DNA of 64,000 bases from JAEULH01 sp963746275 (GTDB lineage Bacteria; Pseudomonadota; Alphaproteobacteria; Rhodospirillales; Defluviicoccaceae), in the NCBI GenBank assembly GCA_963746275.1, contig CAVVAX010000046.1, positions 51,846-115,845 on the forward strand. Direction: 5' to 3'. The translations under genes and the position numbers were made by a program. The notes under the pieces were generated by a model, which worked only from the letters and a program-made list of their open reading frames with translations, did no database searches and was not told where the DNA came from. Positions 39,230 to 49,169 of the stretch are shown piece by piece. Every line of letters starts with the position of its first letter. The first letter of the stretch is position 1.

Positions 39230-40512
39230 GGGTCGCCCTGATCAATCCGCGCTGGACCTTCGAGGGCAGCATCTACTTCGGCTGCCGTGAGCCGCACCTG
39301 CCGCTCGAGCTCGGCTATGCACGGGCGATGCTCGAGGCGCGGGGCCACGAGGCGCTGCTCCTGGACGGCCACCTGCTCGATCTATCCTCTGACGACCTGC
39401 GCCGGGCGGTGACGGACTTCGCCGCCGAGATGACGGTGGTCACGACGGCGCCGACGTACCTCTTCTGGCGCTGCGCCCAACCGGAGCTGCGCGTGCCGGC
39501 CGAGACCCTGCGGGCGCTTGGCGGCGTCGGCGGGCTGAAGGTGGCGGTCGGCCCGCACGGCTCGACCACGCCGCGGGCGGCCCTGCGCAAGCTCGGCTGC
39601 GACATCGTCGTCATGGGCGAGTGCGAGGAGACGCTGGTCCGGCTGGCGGAGGGCGAGGGGCGGGACCTCCCGGGGCTCTGTTACGCCGAGGGCGGCGAGG
39701 TTCGAGTGAACGGCGGGCCGCTCGCCACCCGCTTCGTCGATGCGCCGCCGCTGGCCTGGCCGGATGAGTGGATCGCCCGCCACCATCACCACCACCACCG
39801 CTTCGACAGCGCGCCCGCCGCTCCCGGCGCCGAGGTCGAGGCGTCGCGTGGCTGCCCCTACCGCTGCACCTTCTGCGCCAAGGAAAACTTCCGCGACCGC
39901 TACCGTCGGCGGGCGCTGCCGTTGCTGCTGGCCGAGATCGACCGGCTGCAGGCGCAGGGGGTGGGCTACGTCTACTTCATCGACGAGATCTTCCTCCCCG
40001 ACCGCGCCCTGCTGGAGGCGCTGGCGGCGAGGGAGCTTTCCTTCGGCGTGCAGACCCGGATCGACCTGTGGAAGCCGGACATGCTGGCCCTTCTCGGCCG
40101 CGCCGGCTGCGTCTCGATCGAGGCAGGGGTCGAGAGCCTGACCACCGCCGGCCGTGAGCGGCTGGCGAAGAACTGCCGCGTCGAGACGGAGGAGCTCACC
40201 GAGCGGCTGATCCTGGCCAAACAGCACGTGCCGTTCGTCCAGGGCAACTTGATCGCCACCGCCGAGGACGACCCGGCGACGGTCGCGCAATGGCGCGGCC
40301 GGCTCCGCGAGCATGGCGTCTGGGCCAACGATCCGGTGCCGATGTTCCCCTATCCAGGCTCCCCCGACTATCGCCTGCGCTGGGGGTTGCCCGACGACGA
40401 CGCCTGGGAGCGGGCGCACGACGCCTACCTCGGGACGTTCGACCATTTCTCCGAGCTGCAGAACGATCGACCGGCGACGCTTTGCGAGCTGGAAGGTGGG
40501 TGCCGATCATGA
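39226..40512 (+). CDS. B12-binding-domain radical SAM protein of an oligosaccharide cassette
   Basis: This is a 428-aa protein. The N-terminal ~150 residues form a cobalamin-binding-type Rossmann domain (MRVALINPRWTFEGSIYFGC; LPLELGYARAMLEARGHE) without an obvious DxHxxG base-off histidine motif. The radical SAM domain has CPYRCTFC (Cys210-X3-Cys214-X2-Cys217) and FIDEIFLPDR. It resembles the B12_rSAM_oligo group found in sugar clusters; methylation or another radical reaction on a sugar is the likely job. A natural run of six histidines occurs at residues 186-191. It overlaps both neighbours by ATGA. Confidence 0.88.
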   Translation: MRVALINPRWTFEGSIYFGCREPHLPLELGYARAMLEARGHEALLLDGHLLDLSSDDLRRAVTDFAAEMTVVTTAPTYLFWRCAQPELRVPAETLRALGGVGGLKVAVGPHGSTTPRAALRKLGCDIVVMGECEETLVRLAEGEGRDLPGLCYAEGGEVRVNGGPLATRFVDAPPLAWPDEWIARHHHHHHRFDSAPAAPGAEVEASRGCPYRCTFCAKENFRDRYRRRALPLLLAEIDRLQAQGVGYVYFIDEIFLPDRALLEALAARELSFGVQTRIDLWKPDMLALLGRAGCVSIEAGVESLTTAGRERLAKNCRVETEELTERLILAKQHVPFVQGNLIATAEDDPATVAQWRGRLREHGVWANDPVPMFPYPGSPDYRLRWGLPDDDAWERAHDAYLGTFDHFSELQNDRPATLCELEGGCRS

Positions 40513-41693
40513 ACGTGATCCAGCCGTTCGCTGGCACCCGCCCCTCGCCCCGGCGCGTGCTCATGACCGCCGATGCGGTGGGCGGCGTCTGGCAGTACGC
40601 CCTCGACGTGGCCGCGGGTTTCAGCCGCCGCGGCATCGAGGTGCTGCTGGCGGTCATGGGCGATGCACCGCGCCCGCATCAAATCGCGGCCGCGGACCGT
40701 ATTCCGGGCCTGCATCTGGTTTCGGCGCCCTATCGCTTGGAGTGGATGGAGGACGCCGCTGCCGATATTGGTGCGTCTGGCGTCTGGCTGCTCACCCTCG
40801 CCCGGCGCTTCAAGCCGAACGTCGTTCACCTGAACGGCTATGCGCACGCAGCGCTGCCTTGGGATCGGCCGGTGGTCGTGGCCGCGCATTCGTGCGTTCG
40901 CACCTGGTGGCGCGCCGTGCACGGCGAGGATCCGCCGCCGGTTTGGGGCGACTACGCGGGCCAGGTCGCAGCCGGGTTGGCGGCGGCCGACGCGGTCATC
41001 GTGCCGACCGGCGCCTTCCTGGCAATGCTGGAGGCCGCCTACGGCCGGATCGAGGCGGCAACGGTGGTGCACAATGGCCGGGCGGCCACGGGCGCCCGCC
41101 CGCTTATGGGCAAGGAGCCCTTGATCCTGTGCGCCGGGCGGCTCTGGGATGAGGCAAAGAACATCCCGGCGCTCGACGCCGCCGCGGCGTGCCTGCCCTG
41201 GCCGGTGTCGGTCGCCGGCGCGGCGGATCGCCCGGATGGAGCGCCTTCGCCGAGCGTCGCGCACATGCGGCTGCTCGGCTCGCTGAGCGACGCGGACTTG
41301 CGGTCGTGGTGCAACCGCGCCGCCATCTTCGTCTCGGCGGCGCTCTACGAGCCGTTCGGCCTCGCCGTCCTCGAAGCGGCGCAGAGTGGCTGTGCGCTGG
41401 TCCTGAGCGACATCCCGACGCTGCGCGAGCTCTGGGATGGCGCGGCGGTCTTCGTACCACCGCGGGATGGAGATGCCCTGCGCCGGGGCCTGATGGAGCT
41501 GATCGAGGACGCTGCCCGCCGCCGTTCTCTTGGCGAGGCTGCTGCGCTTCGCGCCCGCAGCTACACGCCGGAGCTGATGGTCCAGCGGACGCTGGATGTG
41601 TACGGCGAGGCTGTCGCGCGCTGGTCGGCGGCGGCCGCGTCCGACGCCGGGGCGGCCACAACACCGTTTTGCCAGCCGGCGGAGGCACTCTGA
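40509..41693 (+). CDS. Family 4-type glycosyltransferase (GT-B)
   Basis: This is a 394-aa GT-B enzyme with the donor-site EX7E motif in YEPFGLAVLEAAQSG and N-terminal segment LMTADAVGGVWQYALDVAAG, typical of GT4 enzymes. It transfers a sugar from a nucleotide donor to the growing saccharide on the cytoplasmic side. Its start overlaps the radical SAM stop (ATGA) and its stop overlaps the next start (TGATG), so the genes are translationally coupled. Intact. Confidence 0.88.
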   Translation: MNVIQPFAGTRPSPRRVLMTADAVGGVWQYALDVAAGFSRRGIEVLLAVMGDAPRPHQIAAADRIPGLHLVSAPYRLEWMEDAAADIGASGVWLLTLARRFKPNVVHLNGYAHAALPWDRPVVVAAHSCVRTWWRAVHGEDPPPVWGDYAGQVAAGLAAADAVIVPTGAFLAMLEAAYGRIEAATVVHNGRAATGARPLMGKEPLILCAGRLWDEAKNIPALDAAAACLPWPVSVAGAADRPDGAPSPSVAHMRLLGSLSDADLRSWCNRAAIFVSAALYEPFGLAVLEAAQSGCALVLSDIPTLRELWDGAAVFVPPRDGDALRRGLMELIEDAARRRSLGEAAALRARSYTPELMVQRTLDVYGEAVARWSAAAASDAGAATTPFCQPAEAL

Positions 41694-42784
41694 TGAAGAT
41701 CGCCTTCTTCGGCTCCAGCCTCGTGTCGGCTTACTGGAACGGGGCCGCCACCTATTATCGCGGCCTGCTCAAAGCACTCGCCGACCACGGCCACGACATC
41801 ACCTTCTACGAGCCGGACGCCTTCGACCGCCAGCGTCACCGCGATATCGAGGATCCGAGCTGGGCGCGCGTCGTCGTCTATCCGGCCACCGAGGCGGATG
41901 TCGGCCGCTGCCTCCGCCATGCCGCCCGCGCCGACGTGATCGTCAAGGCGAGCGGCGTCGGCGTGTTCGACGCTCTGCTCGAGGAGGCGGTGCTGGAGCT
42001 GCGCCGCCCAGGCAAGCGCGTGGCCTTCTGGGACGTCGACGCGCCGGCGACGCTCGAGCGGGTCGAGGCCGATCCGGCCGACTCGTTCCGCGCCCTCGTC
42101 TCGGCCTACGACGTGGTCTTCACCTACGGCGGCGGCCCGCCGGTTATCGCCGCCTATAGCGCGCTCGGCGCCCGGGCGTGCATCCCGATCTACAACGCCC
42201 TTGACCCGGCGACCCACTTTCCGGTGGAGCCGGAGGAGCGGTTCCGCAGCGACTTGACCTTCATCGGCAACCGCCTCCCCGACCGGGAGGCGCGGGTCGA
42301 GGAGTTCTTCCTTAAGGTCGCGGAGCGCCTTGCGGGCAAGCGCTTCCTGATCGGCGGCAGCGGCTGGGACGACCGCCCGATGCCGGCCAACGTCACTGCC
42401 CTCGGCCACGTGTACACCCGCGACCACAACGCCCTGAATTGCTCGGCCCGGGCCGTGCTCAACATTAACCGTGACAGCATGGCCCGCTACGGCTTCTCGC
42501 CGCCGACCCGGGTGTTCGAGGCCGTCGGCGCCGGCGCCTGCCTGATCACCGACGCCTGGGAGGGCATCGAGGCGTTCCTTACGCCGGGAGAGGAGGTTTT
42601 GGTCGCGAAGAACGGCGCTGAGGTCGCCGAGCTGCTCGGCGGGCTGTCCAGGCGCAAGGCGCGGTGCATCGGCGAGATGGGTCGGGCGCGCATCCTGGCC
42701 TACCACACGTACGCGCGCCGGGCGGCGCTGGTCGACTCGGTGCTGAAGGGCGCTGCGCCGGCGGCTGCGGAGGCGGGGCGATGA
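41693..42784 (+). CDS. CgeB-like glycosyltransferase, copy 1
   Basis: This is a 363-aa protein starting MKIAFFGSSLVSAYWNGAAT. Its C-terminal part has the CgeB/glycosyl transferase 1-like region NCSARAVLNINRDSMARYGF and RVFEAVGAGACLITDAWEG. CgeB-family proteins are named from spore-coat maturation proteins and behave as GT-B glycosyltransferases. It is followed by a second CgeB-like gene with ATGA overlap. The two share the layout and the SxxLxSxWxNG opening, so they are probably an old duplication with different acceptors. Confidence 0.85.
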   Translation: MKIAFFGSSLVSAYWNGAATYYRGLLKALADHGHDITFYEPDAFDRQRHRDIEDPSWARVVVYPATEADVGRCLRHAARADVIVKASGVGVFDALLEEAVLELRRPGKRVAFWDVDAPATLERVEADPADSFRALVSAYDVVFTYGGGPPVIAAYSALGARACIPIYNALDPATHFPVEPEERFRSDLTFIGNRLPDREARVEEFFLKVAERLAGKRFLIGGSGWDDRPMPANVTALGHVYTRDHNALNCSARAVLNINRDSMARYGFSPPTRVFEAVGAGACLITDAWEGIEAFLTPGEEVLVAKNGAEVAELLGGLSRRKARCIGEMGRARILAYHTYARRAALVDSVLKGAAPAAAEAGR

Positions 42785-43939
42785 CCCGGCCGATGACCGG
42801 ACCGGACAGCAGGCCAGTGAGCGGGCCCTGGCGCATCGTCATCCTCGGCCTGTCGCTGACCTCGTCCTGGGGCAACGGCCATGCGACCACCTACCGCGGG
42901 CTGGTCAAGGAGTTGTGCCGCAACGGTCACGAGGTGACGTTCCTGGAGCGGGACGTCCCCTGGTACGCTGGCGCCAACCGGGACATGCCCAACCCGCCGT
43001 TCGGAAGCCTCCATCTCTATCGCGACCTGGGCGAGCTGGAACGCCGCTTCGCGGCGAGCGTGGCGGACGCGGACCTGGTCATCGTCGGCTCCTACGTGCC
43101 AGAAGGTGTCGCGGTCTGCCGCTGGGTGCTGGCGGCGGCGCGCGGGGTCACGGCGTTCTACGACATCGATACCCCGGTGACGGTGGCGAAGCTGGCGCGC
43201 GGCGACGACGAGTATCTTTCTGCCGACCTGGTCCGCCGGTTCGACCTGTACCTCTCCTTCGCCGGTGGTCCGCTGCTGGAGCACCTGCGCCGGGCCTTCG
43301 GCGCGAAACGCCCCGGCGTGCTCTACTGCTCCTTCGATCCGGAGCTTTATGCTCCGGACCCGGCGCCAACGCGCTGGGACCTGGGCTACCTCGGCACCTA
43401 CAGCGCCGACCGCCAGCCGAAGCTCACCGAGCTTCTGATCGAGCCGGCGCGGGCGCTTGGCCGACCGCCGGTTCGTCGTCGCCGGCCCGCAGTACCCGGC
43501 CGAGATCGACTGGCCGGACAACGTCCAGCGCATCGAGCACGTTCCGCCGCACGGGCACCGCGCCTTCTACAACGCCCAGGCCTTCACCCTCAACGTCACC
43601 CGGGCGGACATGACCGCCGCCGGCTGGTCGCCCAGCGTGCGCCTGTTCGAGGCCGCCGGCTGCGGCATCCCGGTCATCTCCGATGCGTGGGACGGCCTCG
43701 ACAGCATCCTGCGCGCGGACGAGGAGGTGCTCATCGCCCGCTCCCGCGAGGACGTCGTTCGCTACCTCACCACCATCGGCGAGGAGCGCCGGCGCGCCAT
43801 CGGCGCGGCCGCGCGCCGGCGCGTCCTTGCCGAGCACAGCGCCGCGGCACGGGTGCGGCAGCTCGAAGACTACGTCACTGCCTGCCTCGAAGAGCGTCGG
43901 TCGGCGCCCGAGCGCGCCGGCCTCGTCGGAACGGCCTAA
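42781..43939 (+). CDS. CgeB-like glycosyltransferase, copy 2, frameshifted
   Basis: It opens RIVILGLSLTSSWGNGHATT and continues to DLGYLGTYSADRQPKLTELL. An extra base near 43460 shifts the frame to RRFVVAGPQYPAEIDWPDNV, then AGWSPSVRLFEAAGCGIPVI and SDAWDGLDSIL. About 385 aa. It is paralogous to the gene just upstream and likely transfers a sugar in the same pathway. The ATG overlaps the preceding stop; the next gene starts 33 bp after its end. Confidence 0.85.
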
Positions 43940-43972
43940 GCCGCAACACAATCGCTAGAAGTAAGGGACACC

Positions 43973-45082
43973 ATGAGCGTGCGAGATCTAGCGACGGCAT
44001 CGCCGAGCAAAAAAATCCTCGTCACCGGCGGAACCGGTTTTCTCGGCTCCCACCTCTGCGAGCGCCTGCTCGCGCGGGGCGACACCGTGTTCTGTCTCGA
44101 CAACAACTCGACCGGCTCGCTCGACAACGTGCGCCATATCATCGCCAACGAGCGGTTCCGCTTCGTCTGCCGCGATGTCGTCCAGCCGCTGCCGCTGAGG
44201 GTGGACGAGATCTACAACCTGGCCTGCCCGGCCTCGCCGGTGCATTACCAGGCGGATCCGATCCACACCACCCGGACCTGCGTGCTCGGCGCGCTGAACG
44301 TGCTCGACCTGGCCCGCCGCTGCGGCGCGAAGGTGCTGCAGGCCTCCACCAGCGAGGTCTACGGCGAGCCCGAGGAGCATCCTCAGCGCGAGCGCTACTG
44401 GGGCCGCGTCAACCCGATCGGCGTGCGGTCCTGCTACGACGAGGGCAAGCGCTGCGCCGAGTCGCTGTTCTTCGACTACCACCGCACCTACGGCATCGGC
44501 ATCAAGATCGCCCGGATCTTCAACACCTACGGGCCACGAATGCAGATCGACGACGGCCGGATCGTGTCCAACTTCATCGTCCAGGCGCTCCAGGAGAGGC
44601 CGCTGACCGTGTACGGCGACGGCCGGCAGACGCGATCGTTCTGCTACGTCAGCGACATGGTCGAGGCGTTGATCCGGCTGATGGAGACGGACGACGCCGT
44701 GACCGGACCGGTGAACCTCGGCAATCCCCACGAGGTGCCGGTGATCGAGCTGGCGGACCGCGTGATCGCCATGACTGGGACCTCGGCGCCCATCGTCTTC
44801 AAGCCGCTGCCGCCCGACGATCCGAGCCGCCGGCGGCCAGACATCGACTATGCTCGCACCGTCCTCCGCTGGGAGCCCCGGCATCCGCTGGATGAGGGGC
44901 TGGCGGTAACCGTCGAATACTTCCGCGCGGCGTTGGCCGAGGAGGCTCCGGCGGCGGGCCGGTACGGCCGCGCGCGCGCCGCCGCAGGCGCCGGGCGCGC
45001 AACCGAGGCGCCGACCGACCGTCCGGCCGCACGACACCAGCCGGCGGTCCTGGCGGCGGGCGTCAGCCGGGCGAGACGCTAG
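43973..45082 (+). CDS. UDP-glucuronate decarboxylase (UDP-xylose synthase)
   Basis: This extended SDR of 369 aa has KILVTGGTGFLGSHLCERLL, the UXS hallmark NLACPASPVHYQADPI, STSEVYGEPEEHPQ, the catalytic YxxxK in CYDEGKR and ARIFNTYGPRMQIDDGRIVS. These are close to diagnostic for conversion of UDP-glucuronate to UDP-xylose. It would supply pentose donors for the neighbouring glycosyltransferases. The ~55 C-terminal residues after FRAALAEE are low-complexity Ala/Arg/Pro and not part of the family fold. Intact. Confidence 0.92.
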   Translation: MSVRDLATASPSKKILVTGGTGFLGSHLCERLLARGDTVFCLDNNSTGSLDNVRHIIANERFRFVCRDVVQPLPLRVDEIYNLACPASPVHYQADPIHTTRTCVLGALNVLDLARRCGAKVLQASTSEVYGEPEEHPQRERYWGRVNPIGVRSCYDEGKRCAESLFFDYHRTYGIGIKIARIFNTYGPRMQIDDGRIVSNFIVQALQERPLTVYGDGRQTRSFCYVSDMVEALIRLMETDDAVTGPVNLGNPHEVPVIELADRVIAMTGTSAPIVFKPLPPDDPSRRRPDIDYARTVLRWEPRHPLDEGLAVTVEYFRAALAEEAPAAGRYGRARAAAGAGRATEAPTDRPAARHQPAVLAAGVSRARR

Positions 45083-45086
45083 CGGG

Positions 45087-46208
45087 ATGCGCTTCGTCTA
45101 TTTCACCCACTCGCTGGTCTCCGACTGGAACCACGGCAACGCCCACTTCCTCCGCGGCGTGCTCCGCGAGCTGCTGGGCCGCGGCCACGAGACCTGGGTC
45201 TTCGAGCCGGCCAATGGCTGGAGCCGGACAAATCTGGTCGCGGAACACGGCGAGGCGGCGATATCCCGCTTCGCCGAGCGCTTCCCCGGTCTGACCTCTA
45301 CGACCTACGCGGCGGACGGCTTCGACGTCGAGGCGGCGACCCAAGGCGCCGACGTGGTCATCGTGCACGAATGGAACGAACCGTGGCTCGTCGCCGCCCT
45401 CGGCCGCCACCGCCGGTCGTCCGGCCGCTACGCGCTCCTGTTCCACGACACCCACCACCGGGCGGCGACGGCGCCGGCGGAGCTCGACCGCTTCGACCTG
45501 TCCGGCTACGACGGGGTGCTGGCGTTCGGCGAGGCCATCCGCGAGATCTACCTTCGCTGCGGCTGGGCGCGGCAGGTCTGGACCTGGCATGAGGCAGCGG
45601 ACACGGCTCTGTTCCGGCCGCATGCGGAGATCGCGCGCGAGGGCGATCTGATCTGGATCGGGAACTGGGGCGACGGTGAGCGGACCGCCGAGCTGGAGAC
45701 GTTCCTGCTTGCGCCGGTGCGCACCCTCAGGCTCCGCGCTCGCGTCCATGGCGTCCGCTATCCCGGCGAAGCGCTGGCGGCGCTGCGGCGCGCCCGCATC
45801 GGCTACGGCGGCTGGATCGCCAACGACCGGGTTCCCGAGGCCTTCGCCCACCACCGGCTGACGGTGCACGTGCCGCGTGGGCCTTACGCGCAGATGCTGC
45901 CCGGGATCCCGACGATCCGCGTCTTCGAGGCGCTGGCCTGTGGCATCCCGCTGGTTTCGGCGCCTTGGGACGATTGCGAAGGGCTGTTCCGCCCGGGCCG
46001 GGACTTCCTGTTTGCCGCCGACGAAGGGGCGATGACCGAAGCCTTGCGCCGGCTGCTCGCCGATCCTGCGGCGGCGGCGGAGCTTGCCGGAAATGGCCTG
46101 GAGACGATCCGGGCCCGGCACACCTGCGCCCACCGAGTCGACGAGCTGCTCGCAATCTGCGCAGCGCAGGGCAAGGCCGATGAAGCCGCAGAAGACCGCG
46201 CCGCCTGA
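45087..46208 (+). CDS. CgeB/GT-B-like glycosyltransferase, last gene of the cassette
   Basis: This is a 373-aa protein with MRFVYFTHSLVSDWNHGNAH, a third variant of the opening seen in the two CgeB-like genes, then DVVIVHEWNEPWLV and the C-terminal donor region IPTIRVFEALACGIPLVSAP. It starts 5 nt after the UXS stop codon. Its role is transfer of a sugar in the cassette pathway; the donor could be the UDP-xylose made by the preceding enzyme, but this is inference. Intact. Confidence 0.85.
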   Translation: MRFVYFTHSLVSDWNHGNAHFLRGVLRELLGRGHETWVFEPANGWSRTNLVAEHGEAAISRFAERFPGLTSTTYAADGFDVEAATQGADVVIVHEWNEPWLVAALGRHRRSSGRYALLFHDTHHRAATAPAELDRFDLSGYDGVLAFGEAIREIYLRCGWARQVWTWHEAADTALFRPHAEIAREGDLIWIGNWGDGERTAELETFLLAPVRTLRLRARVHGVRYPGEALAALRRARIGYGGWIANDRVPEAFAHHRLTVHVPRGPYAQMLPGIPTIRVFEALACGIPLVSAPWDDCEGLFRPGRDFLFAADEGAMTEALRRLLADPAAAAELAGNGLETIRARHTCAHRVDELLAICAAQGKADEAAEDRAA

Positions 46209-46232
46209 GCCTCTCGCGCCGCCTCCCCGGGC

Positions 46233-47845
46233 TTAGCCGGGCGATGCGTGCAGCCGGGCGAACAGGCCGCCGTGGTCAGGAAGGTGGATGGTCGAGCAAT
46301 CGAACGTGCCCGCAAGGCCATGGCCGGCGATGGGCTCGGCGACAAGATCGGCTGGTACGGTCCATGCGGCGGCCCCGGCGCGGCCAAGGTTGAAGGCGCA
46401 GAGGATGGCGCCGTCACCGGAGCCGCGGGCGAAGGCAAGCACCGGCTCCGGAGCGTCGAGAAAGCGGATGTCACCGGTGATCAGCGCCTCGTGGCCCTTG
46501 CGCCAGGAGAGGAAGGCGCGGGTGAAGGCCAGCGCCGAGCCCGGATCTGCCTCTTGGGCGTCCACCGCCAGCGGCGGATGCCGGGGATCGATCGGCAGCC
46601 AAGGCTCGGCCGAGGAAAAGCCGGCGAACGGAGTGTCCGCTGACCAGGGCATCGGCGTCCTCGCCCCGTCGCGGCCCTTGTGCCGGGGCCAGAAGGTGAT
46701 CCCCTCCGGGTCCTTGAGCTTGTCAAACGGCACCACCGCGTGCGGCAGGCCCAGCTCCTCGCCCTGGTAGAGAAAGCTCGTTCCTCGCAGCGAGGCGAGC
46801 AGCGCGATCATCTGCTTGGCGAAGGCCCTGGGGTCGGCGGCGTCCTGCCCCCAACGCGTCGCGACCCGGACGACGTCGTGGTTGCTGAAGGCCCACGATG
46901 GCCACGCGCTCCGCCGATAAGGCCAGCATCCGCTCGACGTTGTCGCGGATGAAGCGGGCCCCGAACTCTTGGCCGAGGAACACGAAGCTGTAGGCGGTAT
47001 GGTAGCGCTCGGGCCCCTCGGTGTAGGCGACCATGGTTGCGAGCTGATCCTCGGCGGCGATCTCGGCGACCGCCATCCGGTCCGGGTAGCGGTCGAGCAA
47101 CGCCCGGAGCTTCGGCACGAAGTCAAGCGTCTCCGGCCGGGTGCGGTTGTAGATCTGCCGCTGCAGGTAGGACGGCTTGTCCGGCGCCGGATGCGGGCGC
47201 GCCGGATTGTCGCGCAGGGCCAAGTCGTGCATGAAGAAGTTGGCGACGTCGAGGCGGAAGCCGTCGACCCCGCGCTCCAGCCAAAATGTCGCGGCATCCA
47301 AAACCGCCTGCTGGACCGCGGGATTGTGCAGGTTGAGGTCCGGCTGCTCCTTGAGGAAGTTGTGCAGGTAGTACTGGCGCCTTCGCGGCTCCCACTCCCA
47401 GGCGACGCCGCCGAAGACGGCGAGCCAGTTGTTGGGCGGGCTGCCGTCCGGCTTGGGGTCGACCCAGACGTACCAGTCGGCCTTCGGATTGTCGCGGCTC
47501 TGCCGGCTCTCGTCAAACCACGGGTGCCGGTCGGAGGAGTGCGAGTAGACTTGGTCGATGATGACCTTGAGCTTGAGGCGATGGGCCTCGGCGAGCAGGG
47601 CGTCGAAGTCGGCCAGCCGGCCGAACAAGCGGATCGACGTCGCGGTAGTCGGCGACGTCGTAGCCGAAGTCCTTCATCGGCGAGGTGAAGAACGGCGACA
47701 GCCAGATGCCGTCGACGCCGAGGCTGGCGACGTAGCCGAGCCGGCCGGTGATGCCGGGCAGGTCGCCGATGCCGTCGCCGTTGCTATCGAGGAAGCTGCG
47801 CGGATAGATCTGGTAGATTACCGCGCCGCGCCACCACTCGCCCAT
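46233..47845 (-). CDS. GH13 alpha-glucosidase, frameshifted
   Basis: The family 13 enzyme starts MGEWWRGAVIYQIYPRSFLD and has SNGDGIGDLPGI, nucleophile Asp in DGFRLDVANFF, acid/base Glu in MAVAEIAAED and the transition-state Asp in FSNHDVVRVATRWG. It hydrolyses alpha-glucosidic bonds of short maltose- or sucrose-type sugars. Frame changes near 47635 and 46905 split it into three pieces. About 535 aa, normal for the oligo-1,6-glucosidase/alpha-glucosidase group. No signal peptide, so cytoplasmic. It is convergent with the sugar cassette and probably independent of it. Confidence 0.92.
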
Positions 47846-48111
47846 GCCCTGCTCCTTGCCGTCCGTCCGCTGCGGATGCGGCACGATGCCGCAAGCGGCC
47901 GCGGGCAGGCAAGCCGGCAGGCTATGGCGGACGCCCGAATTTCCTCTGTCGGTTGCATCCCATACAAACGTCACATTCGGCGCTTTTCTGCGCGGGCGTT
48001 TCCCTGTAAGACTTTCCACACAGGATGAGCCCGGCGGCCCGGTCGCGCTGGCCGCCGACAATGAAGCCCTTTCACTCCAATGCGAAGGGCGAACACTGAG
48101 GGAGGACGTTC

Positions 48112-49106
48112 ATGCGACTTACCGGCTTGGGGATTCTGCTTGCAGCCGTGATGCTGGCGGCGCCTGTGACGCAGGCGGCAGGCCCGATCGTCATCAAGTA
48201 TTCGCACGTGGTCGCCGAGAATACGCCCAAGGGCCAGTCGGCGAACAAGTTCAAGGAACTTGTGGAGCAACGGCTGCCGGGTAAGGTGGTGGTCGAGGTC
48301 TTCCCCAACTCGCAGTTGTTCGACGACGACAAGGTGATGGAGGCCATGCTCCTCGGCGACGTGCAGCTCGCCGCCCCGTCGCTGTCGAAGTTCGAGGCCT
48401 ACACCAGGAAACTGCAGATCTTCGACCTTCCCTTCCTGTTCAACGACATCGCCGCCGTCGACCGCTTCCAGCAGGGGCCGGCCGGCCAGGCGCTGATGCA
48501 GTCGATGGAGAAGAAGGGCGTCGTCGGCCTCGGCTACATCCACAACGGCATGAAGCAGCTCTCGGCGCACAATCCGCTGCGCGTGCCCGAGGATGCCGCC
48601 GGCAAGAAGTTCCGCATCCAGGCGTCCGACGTGCTGCAGGCGCAGTTCGAGGTGCTGAAGGCCATGCCGGTGAAGAAGCCGTTCTCCGAGGTGTTCACGC
48701 TGCTGCAGACCCGGGCCATCGACGGCCAGGAGAACACTTGGTCGAACATGTACTCGCAGAAGTTCTTCGAGGTGCAGGAGTACATCACCGAGTTCGAACC
48801 ACGGCCTGCTCGACTACATGGTGGTGACGTCGGAGGAGTTCTGGAGCGGCCTGCCGGACGACATCCGCAAGGAGGTCAAGGCGGCGCTCGACGAGTTCGA
48901 TCACCTACGGCAACAAGATTGCCAATGACCTGAACGAGCAGGACAAGCAGAAGATCATTGCCTCCGGCCGCTCCGAGGTCGTCTACCTGACGCCCGAACA
49001 GCGCGCAAAGTGGGTCGAGGTGATGAAGCCGGTCTGGGCCAAGTTCGAGAAGGACATCGGCAAGGACGTGATCGAGGCGGCGGTCGCCGCCAACGGCGCC
49101 AGCTAA
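48112..49106 (+). CDS. dctP: TRAP transporter solute-binding protein (DctP), copy 1, frameshifted
   Basis: A signal peptide (ends TQAAGP) is followed by the DctP fold: IKYSHVVAENTPKGQSANKF, FNDIAAVDRFQ, and the ligand-region KFRIQASDVLQAQFEVLKAM plus DGQENTWSNMYSQKFFEVQ. Extra bases near 48797 and 48901 shift the last third (GLLDYMVVTSEEFW; ITYGNKIANDLNEQDKQ), ending AANGAS at 49104-49106. It binds a carboxylate in the periplasm and delivers it to DctQM. GGGAGGA precedes the start. Confidence 0.92.
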
Positions 49107-49169
49107 GCGAGGCCGCGCGGCTATCGCCGCGCGGGCCCGCCGTCCGGTCTCGAGCGAAAGCCCACGCCC

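Noticed and set aside
39779..39801. His6 run as a sign of vector or expression-construct contamination
   Set aside because: It is internal to a natural gene with mixed CAC/CAT codons and intact flanking domains; no vector sequence is present.
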